In this document: piece by piece, positions 42,633 through 49,888 of the stretch
Numbering within the stretch: position 1 is the first letter of the stretch
Layout of the letters: each line of letters begins with the position of its first letter
NCBI GenBank assembly: GCA_030427835.1
Contig: JAUICN010000004.1
Location: forward strand, 186,001-250,000
Direction: 5' to 3'
Length of the DNA stretch: 64,000 nucleotides
Source of the DNA: Polyangia bacterium
Lineage (GTDB): Bacteria; Myxococcota_A; Polyangia; Polyangiales; JAUICN01
Notes under the pieces: generated by a model
What the model was told of the DNA's origin: nothing
Databases searched by the model: none
Seen by the model: only the letters and a program-made list of their open reading frames with translations
Program-made: the position numbers and the translations under genes

Positions 42633-43178
42633 ATGCCTCCCATCATGAAATACGCGTCGCTTCATACACTTGCCCTAGTGACCACCTTCGCCGGTTTGTC
42701 CCAGGGATGTTCCCAGAATGCTTCCTGTGAATCGGAGTCCTGTAAGGACAGGGCCGAGTTGCGGGAAAACAAAACGAAATGGCAGGCCGAGGGCCCCAGC
42801 TCCTACGAGTACACCCTGGTGACCCAATCGTTCACGGCCGCCCGCACGGAAACCAAATACACCGTGCGCAACGGCGCCCTGGAGCAACGGGAGTTTCAAT
42901 GGTGGGAAAGGGACCGCGACAACAACGAACAGCTCTTTGATGCCTGGACCGAAACCACCGAACAGCTTGGAGACAACGATCACTACTACGGCCTGTGGAC
43001 CATGGATGACCTCTACACCCATTGCGAAGAAACCGTGCTCAACCAGGACCCGGACGAAAACGAAATCACACTCACCTTTGGCGATGACGGTGCCCTCGAC
43101 GTGTGCGAATACCGCGCCATCAACTGCGCCGACGACTGCTCCTCCGGCTTCGACGTGGGCACCCTCACCGCCCTGTGA
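42633..43178 (+). CDS. Lipoprotein with DUF6174-like domain
   Basis: The 181 residues start with a signal peptide and lipobox (SQGC, Cys near residue 26). After a short Cys-containing linker, the mature part has the pattern of DUF6174 proteins: a helix with NKTKWQAEGPSSYEYTL, then strands (YTVRNGALEQREF), a helix over the middle, and a strand pair with ITLTFGDDGALDVCEY. These are small periplasmic or outer-membrane-facing lipoproteins of unknown role. Seven Cys outside the lipobox, several near the ends, suggest disulfides (CESESC, INCADDC). An alternative ATG lies at 42645. It follows the rhodanese-MoeB gene at 25 bases and may share its transcript. Confidence 0.65.
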   Translation: MPPIMKYASLHTLALVTTFAGLSQGCSQNASCESESCKDRAELRENKTKWQAEGPSSYEYTLVTQSFTAARTETKYTVRNGALEQREFQWWERDRDNNEQLFDAWTETTEQLGDNDHYYGLWTMDDLYTHCEETVLNQDPDENEITLTFGDDGALDVCEYRAINCADDCSSGFDVGTLTAL

Positions 43179-43237
43179 GTATCCATCCACCCACTGATCC
43201 TGGCGCGAGGCTCGAGAATCAGGGATGATTGCAGTGC

Positions 43238-43435
43238 ATGGAAGACAATCCAAAGCACAGCGACGTTCCACCTGAGATTCTTCAGAAGGCCCTGCGCAGC
43301 GCAAGCAAGCGCGCAGTAGACGAAACATTTGCTTTAGGCCTCACCATTCTTATCGAGCGGGACGGAAAACTTGTGGAGCTCTTCCCCGACGGCACTGAAC
43401 GGGATGTTCCGGCGGAAGAGAATGAAAAACCATGA
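43238..43435 (+). CDS. Small protein upstream of a zeta toxin (antitoxin candidate)
   Basis: The predicted 65-residue protein starts at an ATG (43238) and is mainly one amphipathic helix (PPEILQKALRSASKRAVDETFALG), a short strand pair (LTILIERDGKLVELFPDG) and an acidic tail. It is acidic overall in its second half, like many antitoxins. It is not the classic epsilon antitoxin of streptococcal plasmids. Its stop overlaps the toxin ATG (ATGA), the usual order and coupling for antitoxin-toxin pairs. Small proteins of this plan (a helix, then ER-DGKLVELFPDG) are often found directly before zeta-type genes, from memory. Function as antitoxin is inference. Confidence 0.6.
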   Translation: MEDNPKHSDVPPEILQKALRSASKRAVDETFALGLTILIERDGKLVELFPDGTERDVPAEENEKP

Positions 43436-44184
43436 CCTCTGCTATTCAAGCGGCAGTCCCACGGTTGCGTCTGTTTGCGGGACCAAACGGGTCAGGGAAG
43501 TCCACGTTGTATTTTGATCTTAAGGATCGATTCCCCATGGGGCACTACATCAATGCCGACGATATTCTGTCTCGATTATTAGGCCGTGGGTTCTTTCACC
43601 TCCATGATTTTGGTTTGCAAGCAACACAGGAAGATTGGGAGAGGTTCCTAGCAGGTAGCAGCTTGTTTATTCAGAAGATTGAGAACAGGGCGCGGATAGA
43701 TTCCGTGAAAATCGAGCGGAACGTGGTTGTTTGCCAAGAGCAAGCAATAGACTCCTACCTGACCGCGCTAGTGGCAGAGTTTTTGAGATCAGCGCTGCTG
43801 CAGTCGCGTCAATCCATGAGCTTTGAGTCCGTCATGTCCCACCCCAGCAAGGTGGCGTTCTTGAAATCAGCGAAGGACGCAGGCTACCGCACCTACGTAT
43901 ATTTCGTGGCCACCAACAACGTGCGAATCAACCTGTCCCGGGTCCAGGCGCGTGCCGTAAAGAAAGGCCATGATGTTCCAAAGGACAAAATTCGGCAAAG
44001 GTACGCAAGATCCATCGCGCTTCTTCCAGAAGCAATTCACCATGCGGATCGCGCATACATTTTTGACAACAGTTCTACCCACATGAAGTTGATTGCCGAG
44101 GTTACCGACGGTAGCCAACTGGCCTTGAAAACCGAGGATGCCCCCGACTGGATATCAAACACGGTGTTGCCAGCCTTCACGTAA
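43432..44184 (+). CDS. Zeta-toxin family kinase
   Basis: Zeta toxins phosphorylate UDP-GlcNAc or related nucleotide sugars and so stop cell-wall synthesis. The 250 residues have the P-loop GPNGSGKST near residue 17, the substrate segment INADDI, then MSFESVMSHPSK and a GHDVPKDKIRQRYARS motif in which a Lys/Arg pair acts on the phosphates. Length is normal. The first residues (MTSAIQAAVPRLRLFAG) lead straight into the fold. The DNA here is visibly more AT-rich and less biased at third positions than its neighbours, suggesting horizontal transfer. It is translationally coupled to the small upstream gene and stops 12 bases before the convergent aat gene. Confidence 0.9.
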   Translation: MTSAIQAAVPRLRLFAGPNGSGKSTLYFDLKDRFPMGHYINADDILSRLLGRGFFHLHDFGLQATQEDWERFLAGSSLFIQKIENRARIDSVKIERNVVVCQEQAIDSYLTALVAEFLRSALLQSRQSMSFESVMSHPSKVAFLKSAKDAGYRTYVYFVATNNVRINLSRVQARAVKKGHDVPKDKIRQRYARSIALLPEAIHHADRAYIFDNSSTHMKLIAEVTDGSQLALKTEDAPDWISNTVLPAFT

Positions 44185-44195
44185 GATGGATGTGT

Positions 44196-44882
44196 TTAGC
44201 TTTCGAGCGTCCAAGTACCGTACAGGGTGGGGCGTTCTAGGCTTTTGCGGAGTTTTTGGATGAACCGCGTGCGGGGGAAGGGCTGTGCGCCAAAACGTGC
44301 CGTGTGCTCCGAGTGGGTTTGGCAGTCCACAAAATCAAAACCCTTGGCGGATGCAAAATCGAGCAACGCCAGGAACGCGGCCTTGGATGCATGGGGCACC
44401 AGGTGAAACATGGATTCCCCAAAAAACGCACCCCCAAGTGAAACCCCGTAGAGCCCACCCACAAGCGCCCCGTCACGCCACGCCTCAAACGAGTGCGCCA
44501 AACCCATACGGTGCAACCCCCTGTAACCCCGTGAGAGCTCCCGCGTGATCCAGGTGCCGTCCTGACCCTCCCTGGGGACATGGGCACAGCGGTGGATGAC
44601 CTCATCAAAGGCGGAGTCCACTCGTATCTCAAAGCGTGAGCGCCTGACGTCCTTCTCCACTGATCGTGGCACATGCACCCCGTTCAATGGGATCACCCAG
44701 CGCGGATCGGGACTGAACCACAGAAGCGGCAAACCCTCTGAAGGCCAAGGAAAAATACCCTGCCCATAGGCCAGCACCAACTGGGTCGGACTCGCAGCCC
44801 CCCCCACAGCCACAAGCCCATCCTCCGTCGCCGACTCCACCGGCGGAAAATCAAACGTCTTCCCTGTGTCGAGTGTCGTCAT
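44196..44882 (-). CDS. aat: Leucyl/phenylalanyl-tRNA-protein transferase
   Basis: Aat adds Leu or Phe from charged tRNA to proteins that begin with Arg or Lys, marking them for ClpS-ClpA-ClpP degradation. The 228 residues have the expected length and landmarks: GLVAVGG, LAYGQGIFPWPSEG, LLWFSPDPRWVI, THSEHTARFGAQPFPR near the end, and GGLYGVSLGGAFFGESMFH in the middle. The ATG at 44882 is preceded on the minus strand by AAGGGGG. Two genes away are clpA and clpS, so the N-degron enzyme, adaptor and unfoldase sit within about 5 kb. That link is expected biologically but not universal in gene order. Confidence 0.95.
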   Translation of the reverse strand: MTTLDTGKTFDFPPVESATEDGLVAVGGAASPTQLVLAYGQGIFPWPSEGLPLLWFSPDPRWVIPLNGVHVPRSVEKDVRRSRFEIRVDSAFDEVIHRCAHVPREGQDGTWITRELSRGYRGLHRMGLAHSFEAWRDGALVGGLYGVSLGGAFFGESMFHLVPHASKAAFLALLDFASAKGFDFVDCQTHSEHTARFGAQPFPRTRFIQKLRKSLERPTLYGTWTLES

Positions 44883-45223
44883 CGAGCTGGCCCCCTTGTG
44901 CGACCTTGCGTTCCACAGGGTGTTTCCTGGCAAGGTTGTGGTGCGAGATCGGTCTGGATACCCATGAGGCCAAAAACAGCAAAAGTCATCGGGCGGAGGT
45001 TTAAGTCGGCCGGACAGGTTTTGTGCCTGTGGTTTCCGGGGTTGCTTTCCACGACAACGGAATCCCTGATGTGCGCGTCGTACAGGTGCATGGCCATGAA
45101 ACTGTTTAAAAAGAATTGCAGGGAAAGATCAGCTGGTTTTTCTGCACCGTAGCGGAGCACACGTGCACCGTAACCGGTGGGCCAGCAGATTTGATATTCC
45201 CATGAGAGACTTCTGAGTTCCAT
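44879..45223 (-). CDS. Doubtful small ORF
   Basis: A minus-strand frame of up to 133 codons runs through the gap upstream of aat and overlaps its ATG. From the ATG at 45223 it would give 114 residues (MELRSLSWEYQICW and on). It has no signal peptide, motif or known family. Third-position GC is only moderate. It may be a real small gene transcribed into aat, or chance. Conservation would decide. Confidence 0.2.
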   Translation of the reverse strand: MELRSLSWEYQICWPTGYGARVLRYGAEKPADLSLQFFLNSFMAMHLYDAHIRDSVVVESNPGNHRHKTCPADLNLRPMTFAVFGLMGIQTDLAPQPCQETPCGTQGRTRGPAR

Positions 45224-45326
45224 CATTTCTGCTGTGTCACTCACCCGTTGACAGGCTTTTTCCTCTTGTGCTTCCTTCAATTGGGGTTTTCAGACGACAG
45301 GCGTCTCGCCCCTGAGAAGGGAAATC
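44883..45326. other. 444-base stretch without a confident gene
   Basis: This gap lies between aat (minus) and the lipoprotein at 45327 (plus), so it should hold both promoters. It contains the doubtful minus-strand ORF described separately and a TTGACA at 45249 without a convincing -10 box. Composition is less GC-rich than the flanks. I saw no repeat, tRNA or hairpin of note. Confidence 0.5.
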
Positions 45327-45932
45327 ATGATCGCACATATACGTTCTCTCGTTCTTCTTTGCTCACTCGGCTTTGTGCTCCTCTTTGCCGCGGCCTCTGG
45401 GTGCAAGGATAGCAAGGGGAAGCAAGCCGAAGGCGCCAATGACGATACCAAGGCCACCGCCGCCCCGGCAAACAGTAGGGTGGACATGGAGACCACACGG
45501 AACGGGTTGTTTGGTTTCTCGAACTTCGCCAACGGCTACCCCAAGATCCTTGTGGACTCCTACCAGGGCGCCTACGGAGGAGATGACGACCCGGCGCACC
45601 GCACGAACTTTGTGCGCAGCATGAAGGTGTCAGGGCTGACAGAGTCCCTCAAGGTGATCGATGCGCAGCTGAAAATAGGCGAAGCCGAATTGGCGGCGGC
45701 GAAGGCAAACCCCCCAGAAGCGATGGTGCCTCTAGTAGAGGCGGCCCAGTCATGCATGGAGAACTTCGTTGCCGGCTTGAAGGGCGTCAAAGAAATCCAC
45801 GCAAAAGAACAGGGAGGAGAACCCGACACGGACGGCACCAAGTACAAGGCCCTGCGTGCAACCATTGCGGAGCACTTTCAAGTGTTTGAGACCACTCGCC
45901 AGAAACTGGCCGAAGAAGCTCCCAAACTCTAG
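45327..45932 (+). CDS. Lipoprotein, possibly DUF3829-like
   Basis: The 201 residues begin with a signal peptide and a lipobox (ASGC, Cys near residue 26). After a linker rich in Lys, Ala and Asp the mature part is helical (FSNFANGYPKILVDSYQGAY, LKVIDAQLKIGEAELAAAKANP, FQVFETTRQKLAEEA). This resembles the all-helical lipoproteins of the DUF3829/YiiG type, although the match is loose. A GAGAAGG-type ribosome site precedes the ATG. The stop codon is part of a short inverted repeat (45929-45960) related to the hairpin element at 30575. Confidence 0.55.
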   Translation: MIAHIRSLVLLCSLGFVLLFAAASGCKDSKGKQAEGANDDTKATAAPANSRVDMETTRNGLFGFSNFANGYPKILVDSYQGAYGGDDDPAHRTNFVRSMKVSGLTESLKVIDAQLKIGEAELAAAKANPPEAMVPLVEAAQSCMENFVAGLKGVKEIHAKEQGGEPDTDGTKYKALRATIAEHFQVFETTRQKLAEEAPKL

Positions 45933-45960
45933 ACCGCTTAACCGTAATACCGAAGCCTAG
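45929..45960. repeat. Short degenerate relative of the hairpin element
   Basis: CTAGACCGCTT (45929-45939) equals bases 2-12 of the left end of the element at 30575. Thirteen bases later AAGCCTAG (45953-45960) is its inverted partner with GGT missing. As at 30575, the TAG inside the left arm is the stop codon of the upstream gene. It could serve as a weak terminator. Confidence 0.4.
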
Positions 45961-45980
45961 CGGCGTGTAAGAAACGGCCT

Positions 45981-46520
45981 TCAGATTTTCTCTAGGAAGT
46001 CGATCCTCCAGTGCTCTCCGTACTGGGCAATGATGTCGTCCATGGCTGAGTTGGCGCAAGCTTGGTAGTCCTGAAGTGTTGGCGTTGGATTGCCACTGAT
46101 TTGGAACTTGCCTTCCAAGTTGAAGACGCGACTTGGGTTGGTATTCAAAATACTGAACGTGCCCTCGCAACCTGGCGTGTCGGACCGGATTTGCAGGAAC
46201 CCTTGGTTGAAGGAGGGGCGCACCCCTCGCACCCCCAGGAAATGAACCACACCATCGGGAAGCTCCAGCGACAAGCTGCACGCGTACCCTACCGGCCCGA
46301 CCGAGCACCCGGGGCCCTGAAACGCGTTGGTTACTTCGGTCATGTCGAGATCGTACTGATTGAGAGCCACCGTCGAATAGGTCCCCCGGTTTTGAAAGAA
46401 CTGGGAAAAGTTCTGCACAGGCGACACGACCTGGACCCACGCAATGGCCGCGGACGGAATCGCGAAAAGCAAAAAGGCCAAAACCACCGGCTTCGAACAA
46501 CCGGAAACAAAAGTTTTCAT
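45981..46520 (-). CDS. Secreted protein of unknown function
   Basis: The 179 residues begin with an n-region and hydrophobic core (about 10-25) cleaved near AIA, with no lipobox. The mature domain of about 153 residues is strand-rich with four Cys (GPGCSVGPVGYACSL, TPGCEGTF, DYQACANS), likely forming two disulfides. AAGGAG lies upstream of the ATG on the minus strand. No family is recognised. The mature start WVQVVSPVQNFSQF is typical of exported proteins. It sits between the lipoprotein at 45327 (convergent) and clpA, 141 bases downstream of the clpA stop on the same strand. Confidence 0.6.
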   Translation of the reverse strand: MKTFVSGCSKPVVLAFLLFAIPSAAIAWVQVVSPVQNFSQFFQNRGTYSTVALNQYDLDMTEVTNAFQGPGCSVGPVGYACSLSLELPDGVVHFLGVRGVRPSFNQGFLQIRSDTPGCEGTFSILNTNPSRVFNLEGKFQISGNPTPTLQDYQACANSAMDDIIAQYGEHWRIDFLEKI

Positions 46521-46661
46521 CACAGACAAACTCCTTAACGCGGTCGACCGCCGACCGAAGATCCAATCTGCTACCACCCGAAATTCATTCCAAGCGTATT
46601 TTTTTGAATCAGGTGTCGGGAGCAGAGAACGGGGAACCCACAGCGAAGCCCCCTTGCAAAC

Positions 46662-48998
46662 TCAGGCGGATGCGAGGGTGAGTGTGTTGCCTTCCTCTTG
46701 CACACGAACTGTCAGAGAATCGGCTTTGCCTGAGGAGTGCTCAAACAACATCAGTTTCGCTAGCGGGAGTTTGATTTGCTGTTCGATGAGTCTTGCGAGG
46801 GGGCGGGCGCCCATGGTGGGCTCGAAGCCCTTGTCGGTGAGGTAACTCACCACGCTGTCGTCGAATTGGAGGTTCACAGATTTGGTGGTGGCCAGGGCCT
46901 GCAGTTCATTGAGGCTCTTTTTTACGATGCGCTCCATGGTGCCCTTGGATAGGGGGCCGAACTGGATGGTGGCGTCCAGGCGGTTGCGGAACTCGGGGCT
47001 GAAGGCCCGCTCCACGGCGGCCTTGGTGGCGGATGCCATGTCTCCGGAGTGATCCCCGAAACCCACGGTGCTCCGTGCCGCGTCTCGCACGCCCAGGTTC
47101 GACGTCATGATGAGCGTGACGTGGCGAAAATCCGCGCGCTTGCCGCTGTTGTCGGTGAGCTGTGCGTGGTCCATGACCTGAAGCAGTAGGTGAAACAGGT
47201 CGGGGTGGGCCTTTTCGATTTCATCGAGCAGCAATACGCAGTGGGGGTGTTGGCGAATGGCATCGGTCAGCAGTCCACCCCGGTCGTACCCCACGTAGCC
47301 GGGCGGTGATCCAATGAGCCGCGAGAGGGAATGGGCTTCCCCGTATTCGCTCATGTCAAACCGTTCGCAGGGCACGCCCAGGTGGGTGGCAAGCTGACGT
47401 GCAAGCTCCGTTTTACCCACTCCCGTGGGCCCACAAAATAGAAACGAGCCCACGGGTTTGCTGTCGGCCCGCAACCCCGCCCGCGCCAATTGCACGGCGC
47501 TGGCCAGCCGTTCCACGGCCTCGTCCTGGCCAAAGATGACCTGCCTCAAATCGGACTCCAGGGAGCGAAGCGCTTGCCTGTCATCGGACGACACCGACGC
47601 CGGCGGGATCTTGGCCATGCGACTGACGGTGGTTTCAATGTCCACCACGTCGATGGTGCCGGTGGGAGAGTCGCCCTCCGTGCCGTCCTCCGGGGCGGCC
47701 TCCGGGGCGGCCGGGGTGTGTGCCCGTTTGGCAGAACCGGCTTCGTCGATGAGGTCGATGGCGGTGTCGGGAAGGAACCGGTCGGTCAGGTGTTTGTGGG
47801 CCAGGGCAACCGCGGCTTCGATGGACTCCGGGGTGTAGGTCACGCGATGGTGCTGCTCGTACCTTTCCTGCAGGCCCCGTAGGATCTCCACGGCTTGCTC
47901 TTCGGAGGGAGGTTCGATGTCCACGGTTTGAAAACGGCGTGCGAAGGCGGGCTCCCGTTCAAGGCCTCCCTTGTATTCCTGGTAGGTGGTGGCGCCCATG
48001 CAGCGCAGGCGCCCATTGGCGAGCAGGGGTTTGAGCAGGTTGGAAGCATCGAGACTACCTCCCTGGGTGGAGCCGGCACCGACCAGCGTGTGGATTTCGT
48101 CCACGAACAAGATCGCACCATCGGGAAGGCTCTTGAGCACACCCTTCAGGCGTTGTTCAAACTGGCCACGGTATTTGGTACCCGCCAGGATGCCACCCAG
48201 GTCGAGCGCGTACACGGGGGTGTCGGCAAGAAACCCTGGCACCCGGTCCTCGGCAATGTGCAACGCCAGGCCCTCGGCGATGGCGGTCTTTCCCACGCCG
48301 GGTTCGCCCACCAACAGCGGGTTGCACTTGCGGCGGCGACCCAGGATTTGAATCACCCGGGCAACCTCCCGCTCCCGCCCCACAAGGGGATCGATGAACC
48401 CCTCCCGGGCCTGGGCCACAAGATCCGTGGTGTAAGCCGTAAGCGGATGGCCCCGGGGCGATGGCGCCTCCGAATCCCCCATCTCCGGAGCCATGGAGTC
48501 CCCTCCCAGATCCTCCGGCGGTTCCGATTCCATGGGGTCCCCGTGGAACGGCTCGCCGTGCATGCCGGAGAGCACCTGCTTCAATACCAGTGGCGAGAGC
48601 CCCTCTAACCGCATGACGTAGGACGCAAAGGAATCGGGCTCTTCCAGGATTTGCACCAACACATGGCGCCCATCCAGTTCCGACATCTCGGATGAAATCG
48701 CGTGAATCGCCGTGTTGTTGAGTACCCGTTCCAGGTCCACGGTTTGCTGGGGGGACCCCACCGCCGCGTCCTCCGCAAGGGAGGGGATGCGGCGCTGCAG
48801 GAACTGATCCAACCGCTGGCACATGTCGCCCACATGGCCCTCGCACTGTTGCACCACCGTGGCCACGTGGGGTTCCTGAAGCAGCGACAGCAGCAGGTGT
48901 TCCAGGGTCACATACTCATGGCGGTGTTGCAGGGCATGATCGTTTGCCGCCCGCAATGCCCGTTGCAGCCCCGCGTGCACACTTGGATTGGAGGCCAT
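46662..48998 (-). CDS. clpA: Clp protease ATPase subunit ClpA
   Basis: ClpA is the hexameric unfoldase that feeds ClpP. The 778 residues show the N-terminal double repeat that binds ClpS (about 1-145, LEHLLLSLLQEPHV), then D1 with the Walker A GEPGVGKTAIAEG (near 232) and VDEIHTLVGAG, and D2 with GPTGVGKTELARQL (near 520) and LLLDEIEKAHPD. No ClpB-type middle coiled coil is present, which separates it from ClpB. A Pro/Glu/Asp linker lies between the domains. The ATG at 48998 is two bases after the clpS stop, so the genes are coupled. A TTG at 49007 is less likely as a start. clpP is not in the window. Confidence 0.96.
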   Translation of the reverse strand: MASNPSVHAGLQRALRAANDHALQHRHEYVTLEHLLLSLLQEPHVATVVQQCEGHVGDMCQRLDQFLQRRIPSLAEDAAVGSPQQTVDLERVLNNTAIHAISSEMSELDGRHVLVQILEEPDSFASYVMRLEGLSPLVLKQVLSGMHGEPFHGDPMESEPPEDLGGDSMAPEMGDSEAPSPRGHPLTAYTTDLVAQAREGFIDPLVGREREVARVIQILGRRRKCNPLLVGEPGVGKTAIAEGLALHIAEDRVPGFLADTPVYALDLGGILAGTKYRGQFEQRLKGVLKSLPDGAILFVDEIHTLVGAGSTQGGSLDASNLLKPLLANGRLRCMGATTYQEYKGGLEREPAFARRFQTVDIEPPSEEQAVEILRGLQERYEQHHRVTYTPESIEAAVALAHKHLTDRFLPDTAIDLIDEAGSAKRAHTPAAPEAAPEDGTEGDSPTGTIDVVDIETTVSRMAKIPPASVSSDDRQALRSLESDLRQVIFGQDEAVERLASAVQLARAGLRADSKPVGSFLFCGPTGVGKTELARQLATHLGVPCERFDMSEYGEAHSLSRLIGSPPGYVGYDRGGLLTDAIRQHPHCVLLLDEIEKAHPDLFHLLLQVMDHAQLTDNSGKRADFRHVTLIMTSNLGVRDAARSTVGFGDHSGDMASATKAAVERAFSPEFRNRLDATIQFGPLSKGTMERIVKKSLNELQALATTKSVNLQFDDSVVSYLTDKGFEPTMGARPLARLIEQQIKLPLAKLMLFEHSSGKADSLTVRVQEEGNTLTLASA

Positions 48999-49000
48999 TG

Positions 49001-49372
49001 CTAACAATCCCCGTTTTCGTTGGGAAGATCCGGCTCCATGGTGAGCTGCAGGGGGAACTCTTCGGCCCGGGCCATGGATTCCGCTTCCATGATTTTGGTT
49101 TCAGCCACGCCCCTGGGGTACAGCCCCGCACGGCCCGCACCGTTGCGATGCACATGCACCATGATCGCCGTGGCCTGGGCTTCGTCGTGGTGGAACACCT
49201 GCTTCAGCACGTCCACCACAAAATCCCGCGTGGTGTAGTCGTCGTTGTGGATCCACACCAGGTACATGGGGGGCTCCCGCAGGTCCTCTTCAACGAGGGC
49301 GCCGGTTTCAGCAGCCTCCTGTGGGTAGGCACTTCCTAGATCGTCTGGATCGTGATCCGTCATCTCCCCCAT
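49001..49372 (-). CDS. clpS: ClpS adaptor for N-degron substrates
   Basis: ClpS delivers proteins with N-terminal Leu, Phe, Trp or Tyr to ClpA. The 123 residues contain the core family sequence: YLVWIHNDDYTTRDFVVDVL, where the Asn-Asp pair helps hold the substrate amino group, then AIMVHVHRNGAGRAGLYPRGVAETK and the C-terminal PLQLTMEPD. An N-terminal acidic extension of about 35 residues is variable and in other species delivers the substrate. It is followed by clpA at two bases. With aat 4 kb downstream on the same strand, this gives a nearly complete N-degron set. Confidence 0.96.
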   Translation of the reverse strand: MGEMTDHDPDDLGSAYPQEAAETGALVEEDLREPPMYLVWIHNDDYTTRDFVVDVLKQVFHHDEAQATAIMVHVHRNGAGRAGLYPRGVAETKIMEAESMARAEEFPLQLTMEPDLPNENGDC

Positions 49373-49455
49373 TGTCGCCCGGAAAGCCGCTAGGCATCAA
49401 GCCCCATCCACAGGTTTCACCCACGGGTTCCACCCAGGGGCAATCCTGCCCGGCC

Positions 49456-49845
49456 CTACCGCAGTACGAGCCGGAAATGGAAGTTTTCCCGGGTGCCATT
49501 GCGCAGTTCCACCCGGTTTTCGTCCACGGAAAGTACCCGGCATAGATCCCCAGAGGCCAGGGAGGCGCCCGACCCGTCCGATTCAAAGGAGAGGTACACC
49601 AGCACGCTGCGTGGAACACGCCCCAAATCATGTTCCACCACCATGGTTCCCTGGCTGGGGTAGGTGAGCCAATCCTCTCCGGCCCATCCCACGCTCTGCC
49701 AATTGCCGGCGCTGTCTGTGCCAGCGCTTGCGGGAAGCTCCGAAAGGGCGAACTCCACCAGGGGCTCCGCCTGGGCATCGGTGCAACCGGCGATGAAGCC
49801 GAGACACAGGTTCCAATGAAGGATCCAATACAGGGGGTGACGCAT
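49456..49845 (-). CDS. Small lipoprotein of unknown function
   Basis: The 129 residues start with a signal peptide and a lipobox (IAGC, Cys near residue 20). The mature domain has strands (TMVVEHDLGRVPRSVLVYLSFESDG, NRVELRNGTRENFHFRLVLR) and fits a small beta sandwich. A Trp-rich stretch (NWQSVGWAGEDWLTY) lies before it. No further Cys except one in the middle. I do not recognise the family. The gene lies between clpS and the CobA-HemD fusion on the same strand, with about 80 and 40 bases of spacing. Confidence 0.55.
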   Translation of the reverse strand: MRHPLYWILHWNLCLGFIAGCTDAQAEPLVEFALSELPASAGTDSAGNWQSVGWAGEDWLTYPSQGTMVVEHDLGRVPRSVLVYLSFESDGSGASLASGDLCRVLSVDENRVELRNGTRENFHFRLVLR

Positions 49846-49888
49846 GGCCCAACGCTGCCACCCCAAAAGGTGTGGTGCCACTCAACGA

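Noticed and set aside
46590-46662. Rho-independent terminator after clpA
   Set aside because: The seven-T run at about 46600 is on the plus strand. On the clpA strand it is an A-run and no GC hairpin directly precedes a T-tract.
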